Notes: generated from the letters alone by a model not told the origin. Counted from the first letter of the stretch, positions 31,401-45,557 are shown. The stretch: 64,000 bases of DNA from Atrina japonica (GCA_030159075.1 BROG01000368.1:544001-608000); one strand, 5' to 3'. Numbers and translations: made by a program.

Positions 31401-31745
31401 TTGAACTTTTGTTTCTGACTTCGACCTTGAACATTTCCAGTTTCAAGGTCAAATGTATATTCAAGTTAAGGCAAATACACAAAGGCTAAAAGTTAGGCCT
31501 TTTAAACTTTTTCTGTAGATTAACTTTGATTAACTATAACCTTTCTAACTTTTGTTTGTGACCTTGACTTTAAACTCTTCCTGTCTCAAGGTCGAATATA
31601 TATTCAAGTAATTTTACAGCAAGGCCACAGGAGTTAAGCCTTAAGATTAAAATTTTACAGATACGTGGACTTTCTTGAACATTTATCGCTGCAACCTTAT
31701 TTATAACCTTGACCTAGATCATTTTAGGTTTCAAGGTCAAATGTA
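31401..31745. repeat. Tandem repeat of about 140 bp with paired TCAAGGTC words
   Basis: Three diverged units, each with GACCTTGA then, 12-20 bp later, TCAAGGTC: 31423/31443, 31560/31586, and about 31707/31731. Each is followed by AAATGTAYAT or GAATATATATTCAAG. The words are inverted half-sites of the TCAAGGTCA type bound by ERR/FTZ-F1 nuclear receptors. Function is not implied. Confidence 0.6.
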
Positions 31746-32540
31746 CATCTTAGTTTATTTTGGTTACAGAAACACATATCTTATTTTCAATTTTGTCAGT
31801 AATTTGCAATTTGGTCATACCGCCTTTTATTTATTTCTTGTATGCTTTTAAAAATGATGTCTCAAAATTCAATTAAAGTAATTTGTCAATAATATTTTAA
31901 GAATGTATTCAATAGAAAAACATGCGTGAAATAAGCTACATATTTTGTTCAAATTTCATCGTCAAGCTAATGTTATGACTAAGGTATGATCTAGCTTAAG
32001 ACTTGAAAGACGGACAGATGCACAAACAGTTGGTTTAGACATTTGTTTTATTTCCTTTGAGTATGTTCTTTGTATCCAATATGGAATGTTGCTCAGTTTT
32101 CTACTGTGTCATCCCTCACGGTTTTTTTGGTATCCAAATATGAAACACCTTACCATATTAACGCGGCGATTGCAAGAAATATACCATTATGACATAGATA
32201 ACGAATTTATATCATCTTTAGAGATACTTTAGGAACTGAACCGAGTGAGTGGAGTAGTGATAAACGACATTACAAGAAAATGACCAGAGATAACGAAATT
32301 ATTGGATAAACAATAACCTTACTGACTTAATATGCAGCAGTGTTTTTGTTAAGATGTCTATAAATTAATATGCTTTTCGGATATCCTTTTGTCTAGAAGA
32401 TACAAACTCGTATTTGTTAGTTAAATAACAGAAACATACTCGCCTTTAATCTCTGCTGTCGGAAAATGCTGTGTTCTTCGTGTCCGCTCCGGTGTTTAGT
32501 ATCTGAAGACCCAGGATGGATTTTGCGCGTTTTCATCTAA
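31746..32540. other. No recognised feature
   Basis: AT-rich; no exon or repeat recognised. Confidence 0.45.
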
Positions 32541-32847
32541 AATTTTACGGTCGGTATAATAACCTTGTTTGCTATTACACTTTTTCACTAAATGGACTTA
32601 CCTATTCGATGACGGTTGTTGAGTCGTTTGTGCCAATTATGACGAGGATTTGTTCCTCACTTTTTTCATTTGAATTTGACTGTGGACTCACGGCGGTGTA
32701 ACAGGTCAACTAGAGATACTTACTCCTCCATGATACCTGATCCCACCTCTGGATTTCCAGAGGTCCGTAATTAACCAATGTTAACCAGATTTGTTTATGT
32801 ATCCCGGACAGCCTAAAAATGTATACTTTGGAATCTATAATTTCTAT
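32541..32847 (+). mobile_element. PLE 3' end, fragment 3
   Basis: AAATTTTACGGTCGGTATAA (end of the FYGRYN coding block), then GACGGTTGTTGAGTCGTTTG, TTTGACTGTGGACTCACGGC, TACTCCTCCATGATACCTGA, TCCCACCTCTGGATTTCCAG and AGGTCCGTAATTAACC, ending near TATACTTTGGAATCTATAAT. A 5'-truncated, diverged copy. Confidence 0.82.
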
Positions 32848-33169
32848 ATTCATTTAAGATTACTAGCACCGTTTGACTATTTACTCCAATTGTTTAGATA
32901 TGTCGCTGAGTATGACTTAGATTTTCGATTAATTACTGAAAAATACAGATTGTACTTTGCAGTAAGTTTGATGGTAACCTTGAAGGTTTATTGGAGTATA
33001 AATTTATAATAGAATCTAGTCAATAAAACATTTTATGGAACGGATGCCCCATAAGGGAATAACATTTTACAATTAACCGATGCTTTAATAGTTTGTGCAC
33101 CGATATACAATCTTTGTAATTATCATTAACTCTCTGTAGTTTGAGTGATGTATGTACTTCAGTGATGTG

Positions 33170-33270
<101 letters not shown>

Positions 33271-33894
33271 AATACTAACTATTTATCTGTTTGTTGCCAT
33301 GGTAACAAAATGAAGACTAGTGATTGGTCTAAATTCAAACATTTTCAGATTTTGCTAAAACTTATCTCTAGAATTATTTCGCTATTCGGAATTCAGTGGT
33401 GAAAGAAACGTCAGCTGACATGGGTGAAAATGAGAGGCTAGGTTTAGTTTGTTGGAAACACACCTAAACTTAATCGGTGAACTTTGGTTTTTATTTATGT
33501 GTTTGGAGATGGTATAGTTGTGAATGACCTGGTATAATTTTTGGAAATTTAGCATGTTACCAAAATTCCTGAAACAGACATTTTCCATTATTTTTTGTGA
33601 ATCATATTTCACTATAGCAGAGTACATGATGCCAACTATAGGTGTTATATTGCTGTACCTTTGATAAAAACTTTATTTCTAGTTATTAAAATGATGCCCT
33701 CTGTAAAATTAATAGTTCCCGCTTCAGTGACTTTTTATTCAAACACAATCTTTTATTTGAAGCTAGACGTTATACAAATACGGTGTAAATGAGTGAATGT
33801 GTCTATGTTACACCCCATAATATTTTTTGCTTAAAGTGGGATGACATACTTTTTTCATTATATAATATTATGAAATCGATTGAAGGCTAGCTGA
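33271..33894. other. No recognised feature
   Basis: AT-rich; short open frames lack any recognised similarity. Confidence 0.45.
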
Positions 33895-34545
33895 AACAAG
33901 AGGTCCAAGAGGGCCTCAATGGCTCACCTGAAAACTATCTACAAATGCGGAAAGAAGACCAAGAAGAATATGTACATGTAGGCTGATCTGGCCAAGAAAC
34001 ATACATATTGCTATTTTAAGAAATTCATAAAAAATTCTAGAAATTAAATTTCGACAAAATTCTTGCACAAAAACATTTCTTTAATACATCATTGTGAATG
34101 CAAGGGGAGATAATTGAGGAAATCCTGCAAAAAATAATGAAAATGATAAAGTCTGAAAAGAATTTAAAAATACGTCAAAATTAATATTCCGATTTCTATG
34201 TAAAATACAAACTTGAATCATACATCCATGTAGATCAATCAGAAACCGTTTTTCAATTCATGTAGTGGTTCTGGAGAAGAAGATTTTTAAAGAGGGGTAC
34301 CTTTGGGGACCTATTCTGCCCCGCCCTGGATCCACCCATGGGCCAATCTGGCAGAAAACTACACACTTGGTAAAGAACCTTGAGCACTTGCTTCCTGTCA
34401 AGTTTCGTCAAAATCCTTTCTGTGGTTTCAGAGAAGAAGTTGAAAATATGAAAAATTTACGGCCGGACGCCGGATGACGGACGCCAGACGATGGACGGAA
34501 AGTGGTCACAATAGCTCACAAGGCTCAAGTGAGCTAAAAAGATGA
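33895..34545. mobile_element. MITE-like family A, copy 1
   Basis: Left end GAGGTCCAAGAGGGCCTCAA with TGGCTCACCTGA; right end CAATAGCTCACAAGGCTCAA with GTGAGCTAAAAA. The subterminal GCTCACNTGA/TCAAGTGAGC words are inverted. The body (GGTACCTTTGGGGACCTATT, GGATCCACCCATGGGCCAAT, CTTGAGCACTTGCTTCCTGT, GGTTTCAGAGAAGAAGTTGA, GGACGCCGGATGACGGACGC) recurs in 56315-57425. No transposase. Confidence 0.7.
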
Positions 34546-34842
34546 GATGTTATCTTAGAAGTTGCATTTCTCTATTTTTGATATTTTAACTGGGGATCTA
34601 TGTATGAACCTTAATATAATCAAAATAAGAAAGAAAGACGTATGCATCTTTATCATATTTAATTGCAATATGTTCCGTCTCGTATACAGACTGAAAATGT
34701 CACCTAATACACTGGCATAGTACTATCTTTTCTGGAACAAATACATATATGTTAAGACAAGGCGACATATCAAACGATATAACACAATTATATATTTTTG
34801 TTACAGAAATTTTAACTATCAAAATAAGATGAAAAACAATAT

Positions 34843-35530
34843 ACTACGTTTTGTCAATTAATAATGACAATTTTCATACATATGGCAATGCGATATATCC
34901 CAGCGAACTAGAAGTTAAAGATACAACAGAATCAAGCACACACGCTTCATACTTAGACATTATACTTAATATAAACACAGACGGGAAATTAGCAACTAAG
35001 CTATACGCCAAACGCGACGATTTCGGCTTTCCCATCGTAAATTTTCCACATTTATGTAGTATTTTCCCTCAGTCACCCGCATATGGAGTTTATATTTCAC
35101 AAATGATCCGACATGCCAGGGCGTGTACAACATATGAAGATTTCATATACAGAGGTAAACTACTCACTGACAAATTATTGACACAGGGATTTCGAAAACC
35201 GCGTTTAATGTCAACGTTCCGCAAATTTTACGGTCGGTATAATAGTCTTGTTTGCGACTACTCTGTTTCACTAAGTGAAATGTTGAGTTGCCTTTTCGTT
35301 GGCGGTTGTTGAGACGTCTGTATCAATTGTGACGAGGATACACTCCTCACGTGTTTCATTGGACTTGACTGTGGACTCACGGCGGCTGTGACCGGTCGAC
35401 AGGGGATGCTTATTCCTCCATGGCACCTGACCCCACCTCTTGGTTTCCAGAGGTCCGTGTTTGTCCATTTTTACCGGATTTGTATCTATGTCCTGGACAT
35501 TCTATTGATTTATAATTTGGTATCTGAAAT
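34843..35530 (+). mobile_element. PLE, fragment 4, best-preserved 3' half-ORF and 3' UTR
   Basis: An open frame from about 34846 to 35312 starts just after the catalytic YIDD box (FCQ.. then NNDNFHTYGNAIYPSELEVK) and continues with SSTHASYLDIILNINTDGKL, YAKRDDFGFPIVNFPHLCSI, SPAYGVYISQMIRHARACTT and FRKFYGRYNSLVCDYSVSLS, ending SEMLSCLFVGGC-stop. This is the RT thumb-side half of the PLE found at 48.4-50.8 kb. The full 3' UTR follows to 35530. It is 5'-truncated at 34843 with no frameshift in what remains, so it is relatively young. Confidence 0.88.
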
Positions 35531-35841
35531 TTTTTTTATACTTGTAATATATGTATTACGACAAAATGGAATTACAATTATCTAACATGCGTATGACCTA
35601 ACTGTTTGTTTACAAATACATTTATTGATTCAAATGATAGGGCACTAGGAGAGATAAATTCCTTTTTAATTTATCATACTATTAGGTTTGAGAATGAACA
35701 TAATTAAACAGAACATAAAGCATACTTATGGAAGGACTAAAAAGAAACATCGACAGAAATAAGAATGGTATGGTAATGGTTTATTTGCTTTTAGTCCTAA
35801 GACTAAACAGCATACAAATACATAATGCAGAAAACAAAGTC

Positions 35842-37059
<1,218 letters not shown>

Positions 37060-37935
37060 TTCAGAGTTACGAGGGGTGTTCCTAAAATATTGACACTTGC
37101 ATTGCTTCAACTACACTACAGATGTTTTGATAATTTTAACTTGCTCTGTCCTTCGGAATACTCGCCATCTGCCTAAATAAACCTTTTGAGAGGGTCAATC
37201 CACTTTTGGAAGCACAGTTCATGTTCTTTAATGGGGACACTTTTCATATACTGATAAACAGCAGGTCCATGGGCATGACAAGAAAATCTCGAATTATATC
37301 TTTTTTCAAGATAGATGATAATTATGTGAGTTTGGGAAACAGAAAATAGTCGCGGGGAGCCAAATCTGGTGAATACGGAAGATATGGGAGGACTGTAACA
37401 TTCTGACTCCAAATATTCGGTCACAATGCGTGCCTTATGAGTGGGTGCATTATTTGTACCGGAATCTCGTTTTCGGGCAACGAAGTTTTCATGGTTCTTT
37501 AATTTTTTCAAGACAACGTTTTTATAGAACTTTCCTGTAAATGTTCTGCCTTTTGACACCAAAATTTGCATGACGAGAACCTTGTTATCGATGAAAGTTA
37601 TATACAAAACCTTGTTCACCGTGCATAATCGCTTGGCAATACTTTGGCGTCTCGTAAGTTCGGTTGAAACACTTCCCCCTTGGTTTTTTTCGATGTTGCT
37701 TTTAGATGTAGCTGTTGCAGGACGACCTGGGCGAACAGCATGTTTATGTTGCTGTTATCCAATACTAAATTTAGCTACTTACCGATAAATAGACGTGTGA
37801 GACATTTGACATTCTCCCCATAAATGTCGCACACTTCACTGTAAATATCTATAGGTTTTATGCCGAGTACAGACCTACCTTTTATGTAGGCCCTTATTTC
37901 AAGCACATTTTCTGTTTTTTTATTAGTCATTTTAT
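37060..37935 (-). pseudogene. Inactive mariner-type transposase with internal deletion
   Basis: Minus strand. The start is MTNKKTENVLEIRAYIKGRS at 37930, the mariner N-terminal region. The frame then breaks, and the middle with the first catalytic Asp appears deleted. The rest gives KGRTFTGKFYKNVVLKKLKN, NNAPTHKARIVTEYLES (DNAPxHxA expected, so the second catalytic Asp is Asn), PYSPDLAPRDYFLFPKL in another frame (third Asp retained), then SVPIKEHELCFQKWIDPLKR with a stop inside the terminal ADGEYSEGQSK block. ACGAGGGGTGTTCCTAAAAT near 37068 looks like the 3' terminal repeat; the matching 5' end is not evident. Full-length mariner transposases have about 345 residues. Confidence 0.85.
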
Positions 37936-40900
37936 GTAAAGTATAATTAATACGCTACAAATTGATATACATCGTACAAACGTCAGGGTACTTATGAACG
38001 AGATTTTACCTGTGTTATGCTGCAGTGATCTATCTCAATCATTTACACTCCTAAACAGTCTCTGTCAAAAAAGTAGTCCCAAACACATGGTCTTAAAACC
38101 CACAGAATGTATATAAAACCAAATTACACAGAGTAAGGAAACTTTTCGCAAATATCCACAGAATGTATATAAAACCAAATTACACAGAGTAAGGAAACCT
38201 TTCGCAAATATATAGTTCCTATATCTATATTCATTTTTAAAAAGTATTTTCACCTCAAATACATGTAGTTGTTTATGTCAGCAATATATACAGAAAAAGA
38301 CCGATACATTACAAAGATCAAAATCTATAGTAGATTTACATGTACATATTTTGCCAGAATCTGGCAAAAATCGAGACGTTGACAGAAATTGTTGAGGAGT
38401 GAACGGACCGACAATTCTGTGTAAAAGATTGTGATCTATCTATTAAAACGAGGTGAGTCTGAATTCACACTGCACAATTTCCGCGAGAAAATGCACAGAT
38501 AACATTATTTTTGGAATACGTCTCGTATTCAACGTCCATCTGGCAAATCGTACTACAGTGGGCATCTAGCTTTAAATGTACTGAATGTTGACAACTCACA
38601 ATATCTAATTACCGAGTGTAAAATCGTAAAGAATATTTGTAATATATTTGGTATGATGTTACATTATAATATCAAATGGAAATAAATGACAAAACATTAT
38701 TTTTGAATGAATTTATTTCTTTTATTGCATACCATATACTGTATCCAAATACAAAATGACTGCTTGATATGCAATACTAGCAGAAAATGAAACGAATTCA
38801 CAGAAATATGTGAACAAATCTGTCTGTTCTCGATACCCAAATTCCATGTCTTAAATTTTAACTTTGGAAAAATAATGAAGATATTTTTACGAGGTGACGT
38901 CAGTTAGCATCTGACTCAAAATGGCTGATCCCTGAATACCTGTAATTTTCAGTCAATCAATTTTCTTGAATACGGTGAATGCTACAAACTATCTGTCATC
39001 AGAGCATGAAGGAGACCTTCAACCCACTGAGCATGACATGACATGACATTTAACCCTGTTAAACTGCAAATTCAGTTTTAAAAATTGATGATCCTTGATT
39101 TGTTCACTTTTATTTATACGTTCGAAAAGTTTACAGAAGAATGTAACGTTTTCTTTCTTTTTACAGATATTTGTACTGAAGATGAATTCAATAAAAACAC
39201 ACGATCTAGGTTTTCCTACGAAATCCATTTGATGTTGGACACGTCTACATGTATTTGTTACAATTGTTGATCTCTAATAGTTCCCCCGATTCTGTCCGGA
39301 CGACCACCGCTAAGTACGCAAATAATAACTTTAAAACACAATGTGTAATTTAGTTGATGATGCGGACTATTGAACATTGATAGTTAAATAGAGGGAAATA
39401 TAAAACAAAAATATTTTCTGAGATAGTATTTATAGACATAAGTGGAACATTATTTTATATTTATACGCCCATGTTGTTGGATAAAAATATGTCATGTTCG
39501 TCGTATTGACTTACAAACGCGTCGCGTGTTTTAATTATACAACCACTACACTGGTAATTTAGAGGCCAATGTCCACTAGTAAATATAATGTTTATAAATG
39601 CTGAAAGTTGTATGCCAAACAAAGTAAGGGAAAATGTTTAATTCAGGTTTTTGATTAAGGAAAACCCATGTGATTAAGAAAATTAAGAATGCAACTTCTC
39701 TCAGTACGTGCTACAATCACACTTTAATATTTACATACCGACTGTAATTTCCTTCATTACAGTTATACAGAATGACTGTATTGTTATATCAATAAAATCA
39801 GTGATCTAAGTGTTAACCGTTAGCTGGCGTAGGAATACCTGAATATCTAAGAATCCCTTTCCATGACCATGTTACGGCAGTATTTGTCGGACAAGTATTC
39901 TCTGAACATATGAATGAATCGATAAAGAATAAAATAACACACATCCATTCCATATTTTTATTTAAAGCCATTAATTACCACAAAAGAAACAAAAATCACT
40001 GAAAGAAATAGGAAACACAAGACTAGGCCTGCATCTGTAGCACACTGTAGATCTACATGCCCATATCATAGGCCTATTGCAATAGATCTAGGTCATGTTA
40101 TGAAAAGAAACACAGGCCACAGAAATGAAAATTTGCTTCGTAGTTACGTTGCTTGTAAGTAAGTTGAAAAGGGAGTCAGGTCTAGTGCAATTTTGTCCTG
40201 CATCTTTGATAAACAGCTTGCTTTTCCGTCACCATATAGGCTATTCCTGTCAGAAACAATTCGTCACTCGCATCGCGTGAAATCAACTCTCGGTTCACCT
40301 CAAATCCTATTAATTGCTAAGCTAATTACCAGGCCCATCTTGTTTTTCACAACCTGTAATGTTAATGCCGAGCATAAGTAGTGTTCATAGGTTTCTCAGT
40401 AAATTGACGGGATGCTCTATATGATCAGCTGGTAAAAACTGAAGTCTGAATTGACATGGATCTATTATACTTTATAGGCCTACACGGAATTTCCATAACG
40501 AACGTGTCGATAATTATCTTTTAAACAGAACAATAACAATTTGTTATTTCACAACATAATCTGCATTTGTCTTGTTTCAATTGATTTGAAGGATTTGCTA
40601 GTGGGCTAGCCTATATACTGAAATAGGTCTACTTACGAAATCGTCACCCCTTCAAAGTTCACGGCATTTCCCAGCTGATTCAGCGATTGGTAAAATATCA
40701 AATAGAATGGCTACTTCCAGTTGTCATGAACGAATATTAACAGTCACACTCAAACTTTCTGTGGTATATTCCACTGATAAAATATCAGAATTCAAACGAA
40801 AATTTGTTGTAAACAACGATCATCTTTTGCTATCCAAATCGCACATGGTAGGCCTATCAGCCATTTGCACACGGCCCATTCGGGCAATTCTCTCCTGGGA

Positions 40901-41194
40901 CATTTAGCCCGCCACTACTAAATGGTCGAATATTAAAAATAGCGAACTAAATCTGAGAATAAGTATTCAAAATTGTCCATATCACTAGTTTCTTTCAAAA
41001 TGATATAAAAAAAGAAATTAAACCTTAATTTCATTAGTATTTGCGATCAGAAAAGAGAACTACTTCTCATGTCAAAACAGCTGTTGAGCCATTACGTCAT
41101 ATAAAAACAACCCGCAAACTCGGTGTTCTGGAATGAATTTAGTATCCAGTGGACTACAGTTTCACTGAAAAATGGTAATGTATATAAATATAAG
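37936..41194. other. Long gene-free stretch
   Basis: No exon recognised on either strand in about 3.2 kb. One tandem duplication of 56 bp is present (38099-38154 and 38155-38210, shared CCACAGAATGTATATAAAAC and CAAATTACACAGAGTAAGGA). Short open frames (39085-39270, 40193-40381, 40707-40907) have no recognisable similarity. Confidence 0.45.
38099..38210. repeat. 56-bp tandem duplication
   Basis: Two adjacent copies differing at one or two positions, each starting CCACAGAATGTATATAAAAC and ending CGCAAATAT. Confidence 0.9.
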
Positions 41195-41327
41195 GATTGT
41201 TGTTCATTTTTTGAACATCATCGGGATATAAAAGCAATTGCTCATGGAAAAAAATCATTGTGCAGCACGAAGAATGAGCAATTGCTTTTATACCCCGATG
41301 ATGTTCAAAAAATGAAAAACAATCGTT
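41195..41327. mobile_element. Fold-back element
   Basis: Arms of about 48 bp: TTCATTTTTTGAACATCATC then GGGATATAAAAGCAATTGCTCAT on the left, and ATGAGCAATTGCTTTTATAC then CCCGATGATGTTCAAAAAATGAA on the right, near-perfect reverse complements with a loop of about 30 bp. The small open frame across it is an artefact. Confidence 0.8.
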
Positions 41328-42411
41328 AAGTAAAACATTACAATATCAAATCTATATCATTCTCCACCTCGTATCAGTACTTTGATTAGCTTTGCTACAA
41401 TGTAAAGTTAAAATAATTACACTTGTGATTAAAAAAAACATCTCTACAGTGTCAAATCATTATCATATATTCTTATATTTATTTTAATATGTATCATTTC
41501 ATGTTATCACCTTTTCCTGACCCGAGATAGGATGAATTATATGGTTTTATTTAAAGATTTGATAAACACAGTTAAAACAACTACAAAATTTCAAATTGAT
41601 CGCTATTACAAATTATTCAGATGAACTAACAATGCATTTTAAACGGTTTGATAAATATTTCATTTCAATGTCTGGGGTTGAATTATGACGCAAAACGTTG
41701 CTTAATTGCTTTTGAATGGATATGAAAATGGCTATCAGTGGATGTACTAGATCGATCACTAAAAGTCGGTTTCGCTTATTTACTTCACAATACCTTGACC
41801 TCCCGTTTTATTTCTTTGTCTGGTTCAACTAAATGTCGATTATTATTTCAATTTCGAATATCGGTTTGCGCCATTTTAGGTAAAATTTGGAATATTATTT
41901 GTATTCATCACTTTTCTGTTGAGGAGTGACCAATCAGAGACGGGATAACTTAAAGCCACTTGATAAAGCTTATCGTAACACGAATCATTTATATATTTTG
42001 TTATTGTAGACTCTGTAATAGTTTTTCCTTCCAATCTTATTACGAAGAAGCACACGATATTTTATTGTGATGAATGTAATGTTTCTGGAGTAATGATCGT
42101 TTTCTTTCGTTTCAAATTACATCCGTTACAGTGTCGGCAGATCACATCAGAGTTTTTTGAAGACGTCGTTCATGAAATTGTTTTAAAATACATATTGACA
42201 TTCTAAATTTTCCAATGTCAAAGGAGGACGCGTCACTGTTTGGCACTTTTATTTTCTTGAAGCGTCTTCAGTTTGATGTAGGTGTACCGTATACTGAAGG
42301 ACTGGCATTTACAGAGATATTGATTCATAAAAACAGATAAGGTATTTCTTTTGGTATCAAAATAGAAGCACCAATACCAAAATAATAACAGATAATTAGT
42401 ATTCAAATCCG
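41328..42411. other. No recognised feature
   Basis: AT-rich, no exon or repeat recognised. Confidence 0.45.
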
Positions 42412-42600
42412 GTGAACATTGGAGAAACACGAACCTACGGCAGATCCAGAGGTGGAATCAGGTGTCCTGGAGTAGTAAGCATTCCCTGTTGACCGGTAAC
42501 ACCTATCGCTGTCAAAATCAAAATTCAAACGAAATAGGTGAGAAACAATCGATATAGGCGATTCTTCGGCTACTATTGAACTGGTGACCCGACCTTTCAT
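42412..42600 (-). mobile_element. PLE 3' UTR, fragment 5
   Basis: Minus strand: GTTCAATAGTAGCCGAAGAA (diverged start), TTTCTCACCTATTTCGTTTG, GTGTTACCGGTCAACAGGGA, ATGCTTACTACTCCAGGACA, CCTGATTCCACCTCTGGATC and GTTCGTGTTTCTCCAAT. The same block order as the other PLE 3' UTRs. Confidence 0.75.
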
Positions 42601-42811
42601 TTACTCAAAGTAAATATTATAGACATAATACAAAGTTATAGCTTTGCAAAGCAAAGTCCAAAGCAAATGCTAATTTTCTATGAGACTCAGTTGAGCTCGA
42701 ATTTAAAATAGATGTAAAGTTCCGAAAGAATATGGTGTATTATACAAGGCCAAGTACTAAACCTAAATATATTGTCAAATCCGTCTAGGGTGTAAAACAT
42801 CATTAAAAGTA

Positions 42812-43010
42812 AACTACTTACTGACACGTTACTGTCACAGGGATATCAAAAATCGAGTTTGATGTCAACGTATCGCAATTATTACGGTCGGTTTAATGGC
42901 CTTGTTTGCAATTACTATGTTTCACTAAATGAAATGGTGAGTTATCTGTCGAGTTGAGTGGATTTCCAGAGGTCCGTGTTTTTCCAATATTCAATAATCC
43001 AATAATTTAG
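42812..43010 (+). mobile_element. PLE fragment 6 with internal deletion
   Basis: GTAAACTACTTACTGACACG, TCACAGGGATATCAAAAATC and TTACGGTCGGTTTAATGGCC represent the ORF end. The usual first half of the 3' UTR is missing: ATGGTGAGTTATCTGTCGAG is followed at once by GGATTTCCAGAGGTCCGTGT. It lies 210 bp from fragment 5, which is in the opposite orientation. Confidence 0.75.
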
Positions 43011-43170
43011 ATTATCATATATTGCACCTTTTTGTTTCAGTGAAGGTTCGTCACACAAGTATCACAGAATAATCAGTACTTAATGCGAAGAAATCTGTCG
43101 ATCCAGCCGAATAATTAAAAGAAGATTATCTTACATAGAAAGTAATAGGAAAATTTTTTGTTCATAAACC

Positions 43171-43256
43171 TATGGTACGGTAATAGTGTATATATATATA
43201 TATTACCGTACCATATACCGTATATATATATTTATATATATATATATATTTCAACA
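43171..43256. repeat. AT-rich palindrome
   Basis: ATGGTACGGTAATA (43172-43185) is the reverse complement of TATTACCGTACCAT (43201-43214), separated by TA repeats and followed by a second ATACCGTATATATA patch and further TA repeats. Confidence 0.75.
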
Positions 43257-43974
43257 CCCAAATGATGAAATTTGTCATTAGGATTTATACTTTGGTATCG
43301 GAGATGATTATGTATATTGTGCAAATGTTTACACACAAATACACTGATGCTTGCCTGAACTCTTCAGTAATCCCTGGTTGTTTTTATTTGATAAGGTTTC
43401 GTTCGGAGATTTTCTTTTTCAATTTTCGTCAGTGCATTAACCTTGAATAGGATTTAGTATAATTTATCTTGTTAAACGCTTCACAGAATTGATTAAAAAG
43501 AACGGTCTGACTTTTATATCTTTTTCATAGTGTTTTGCTGTTCTGAGCCTCAGAAACCAAATGTAATAATATCAATCTATCCCGGTGGAAAAAAAATCAT
43601 TGGTACATAAAAGTATTTAAAAACATTTATCCTATGTACATATATCAAATTCAGGTACTTGTACTCTAAAAAGGCCCCCTTCTCAGATAAAAACGAATCG
43701 GAGATAGCAGTAAACAAGTGCTCGCAGAACTCTTCAATCCCCAGGGACATCCTCTGTATAATTGACATTATGTATGATTTGGGATACACATATTATGTTT
43801 GAATTTCTGACCAACAAAACTATCATTTAACATTTTACGTTCCGTTGGTAGGCACATATATTAAATATAAAATCCTATCGATTAAACATCAACCTCTAAA
43901 TACCCAGTGCAATGAGTGCATTAGAAAACGACGACAGACATTACAGATTTCCGATTCTGAACACAGCATCATAG
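43257..43974. other. Gene-free stretch
   Basis: No exon recognised. TTTATACTTTGGTATCGGAG at 43282 matches the extreme 3' end of the PLE 3' UTR, so a few tens of bases may be PLE-derived. Confidence 0.4.
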
Positions 43975-45375
43975 CGCGTATGATTACAAAGGTAGAATAA
44001 TAGTATGTATCATTACAAAGGTAGAATAATAGCACGTATGATTACAAAGGTAGAATGATAGCACATATGATTACAAAGGTAGAATGATAGCGCATATGAT
44101 TACAAAGGTAGAATAATAGCATGTATGATTACAAAGGTAGAATAATAGCACGTATGATTACAAAGGTAGAATAATAGCACGTATGATTACAAAGATAGAA
44201 AAATAGCACGTTTGATTACAAAGGTAGAATAATAGCACGTATGATTACAAAGGTAGAATAATAGAGAGTATGATTACAAAGATAGAATAATAGCATGTAT
44301 GATTACAAAGGTAGAATAATAGCACGTATTATTACGAAGGTAGAATGATAGCGCATATAGCGTGTATGATTACAAAGGTAGAATAATAGCATGTATGATT
44401 ACAAAGGTAGAATGATAGAACGTATGAGTACAAAGGTAGAATAATAGCACGTATGATAACAAAGGTAGAATGATAGCACATATGATTACAAAGGTAGAAT
44501 AATAGCGTGTATGATTAGAAAGGTAGAATGATAGCACATATGATTACAAAGGTAAAATAATAGCGTGTTTAATAGCGCATATGATTACAAAGGTAGAATG
44601 ATAGTGCATATGATTACAAAGGTAGAATAATAGCATGTATGATTACAAAGGTAGAATAATAGCACGTATGATTACAAAGGTAGAATGATAGCGCGTATGA
44701 TTAAAAAGGTAGAATGATAGCGCATATAGCGTGTATGATTACAAAGGTAGAATAATAGCACGTATGATAACAAAGGTAGAATGATAGCCCCGTATGATTA
44801 TAAAGGTAGAATGATAGCGCGTATAGCGTGTATGATTACAAAGGTAGAATAATAGCACGTATGATTACAAAGGTAGAATGATAGCGCATATAGCGTGTAT
44901 GATTACAAAGGTAGAATAATAATACGTATGATTAAAAGGTAGAATGATAGCGCATATGAGTACAAAGGTAGAATAATAGCACGTATGATTACAAAGGTAG
45001 AATGATAGCACATATGATTACAAAGATAGAATAATAGCGTGTATGATTAGAAAGGTAGAATGATAGCGCATATGATTACAAAGGTAGAATAATAGCGTGT
45101 TTAATAGCGCATAAGATTACAAAGGTAGAATGATAGCGCATATGATTACAAAGGTAGAATGATAGCGTGTATTATTACAAAGTTAGAATGATAGCATGTA
45201 TGATTACAAAGGTAGAATAATAGCACGTATGATAACAAAGGTAGAATGATAGCCCGTATGATTATAAAGGTAGAATGATAGCGCGTATAGCATGTATTAT
45301 TACAAAGGTAGAATAATAGCACGTATGATTACAAAGGTAGAATAATAGCGCGTATGATTACAAAAGTAGAATAAT
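43975..45375 (+). repeat. Large 29-bp minisatellite
   Basis: About 48 units of GATTACAAAGGTAGAATAAT followed by AGCACGTAT, 1.4 kb in all. Variable parts are AATAAT against AATGAT and the GCACGTAT/GCGCATAT/GCGTGTAT/GCATGTAT endings. Some units carry a partial duplication (GCGCATATAGCGTGTAT), and higher-order blocks repeat, for example 44580-44770 against 45110-45290. Confidence 0.97.
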
Positions 45376-45557
45376 TTCAATAACAATGTCTCCTGAAATG
45401 TATTGTTATACATAATTTCTATTAAGCATTCGTAATTCCACTCTTTACTCTCCAGTATTTGTGAAAACAACTTAGTATATTTTCTATAGTAGTTATTTGC
45501 TTAATTACCATATATGCTAGAACGATGTTAAAGACATACAGGGCTGTCATTTTAATT

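Noticed and set aside
43975..45375. CRISPR array
   Set aside because: No unique spacers; the units are contiguous 29-bp tandem repeats in a eukaryotic context.
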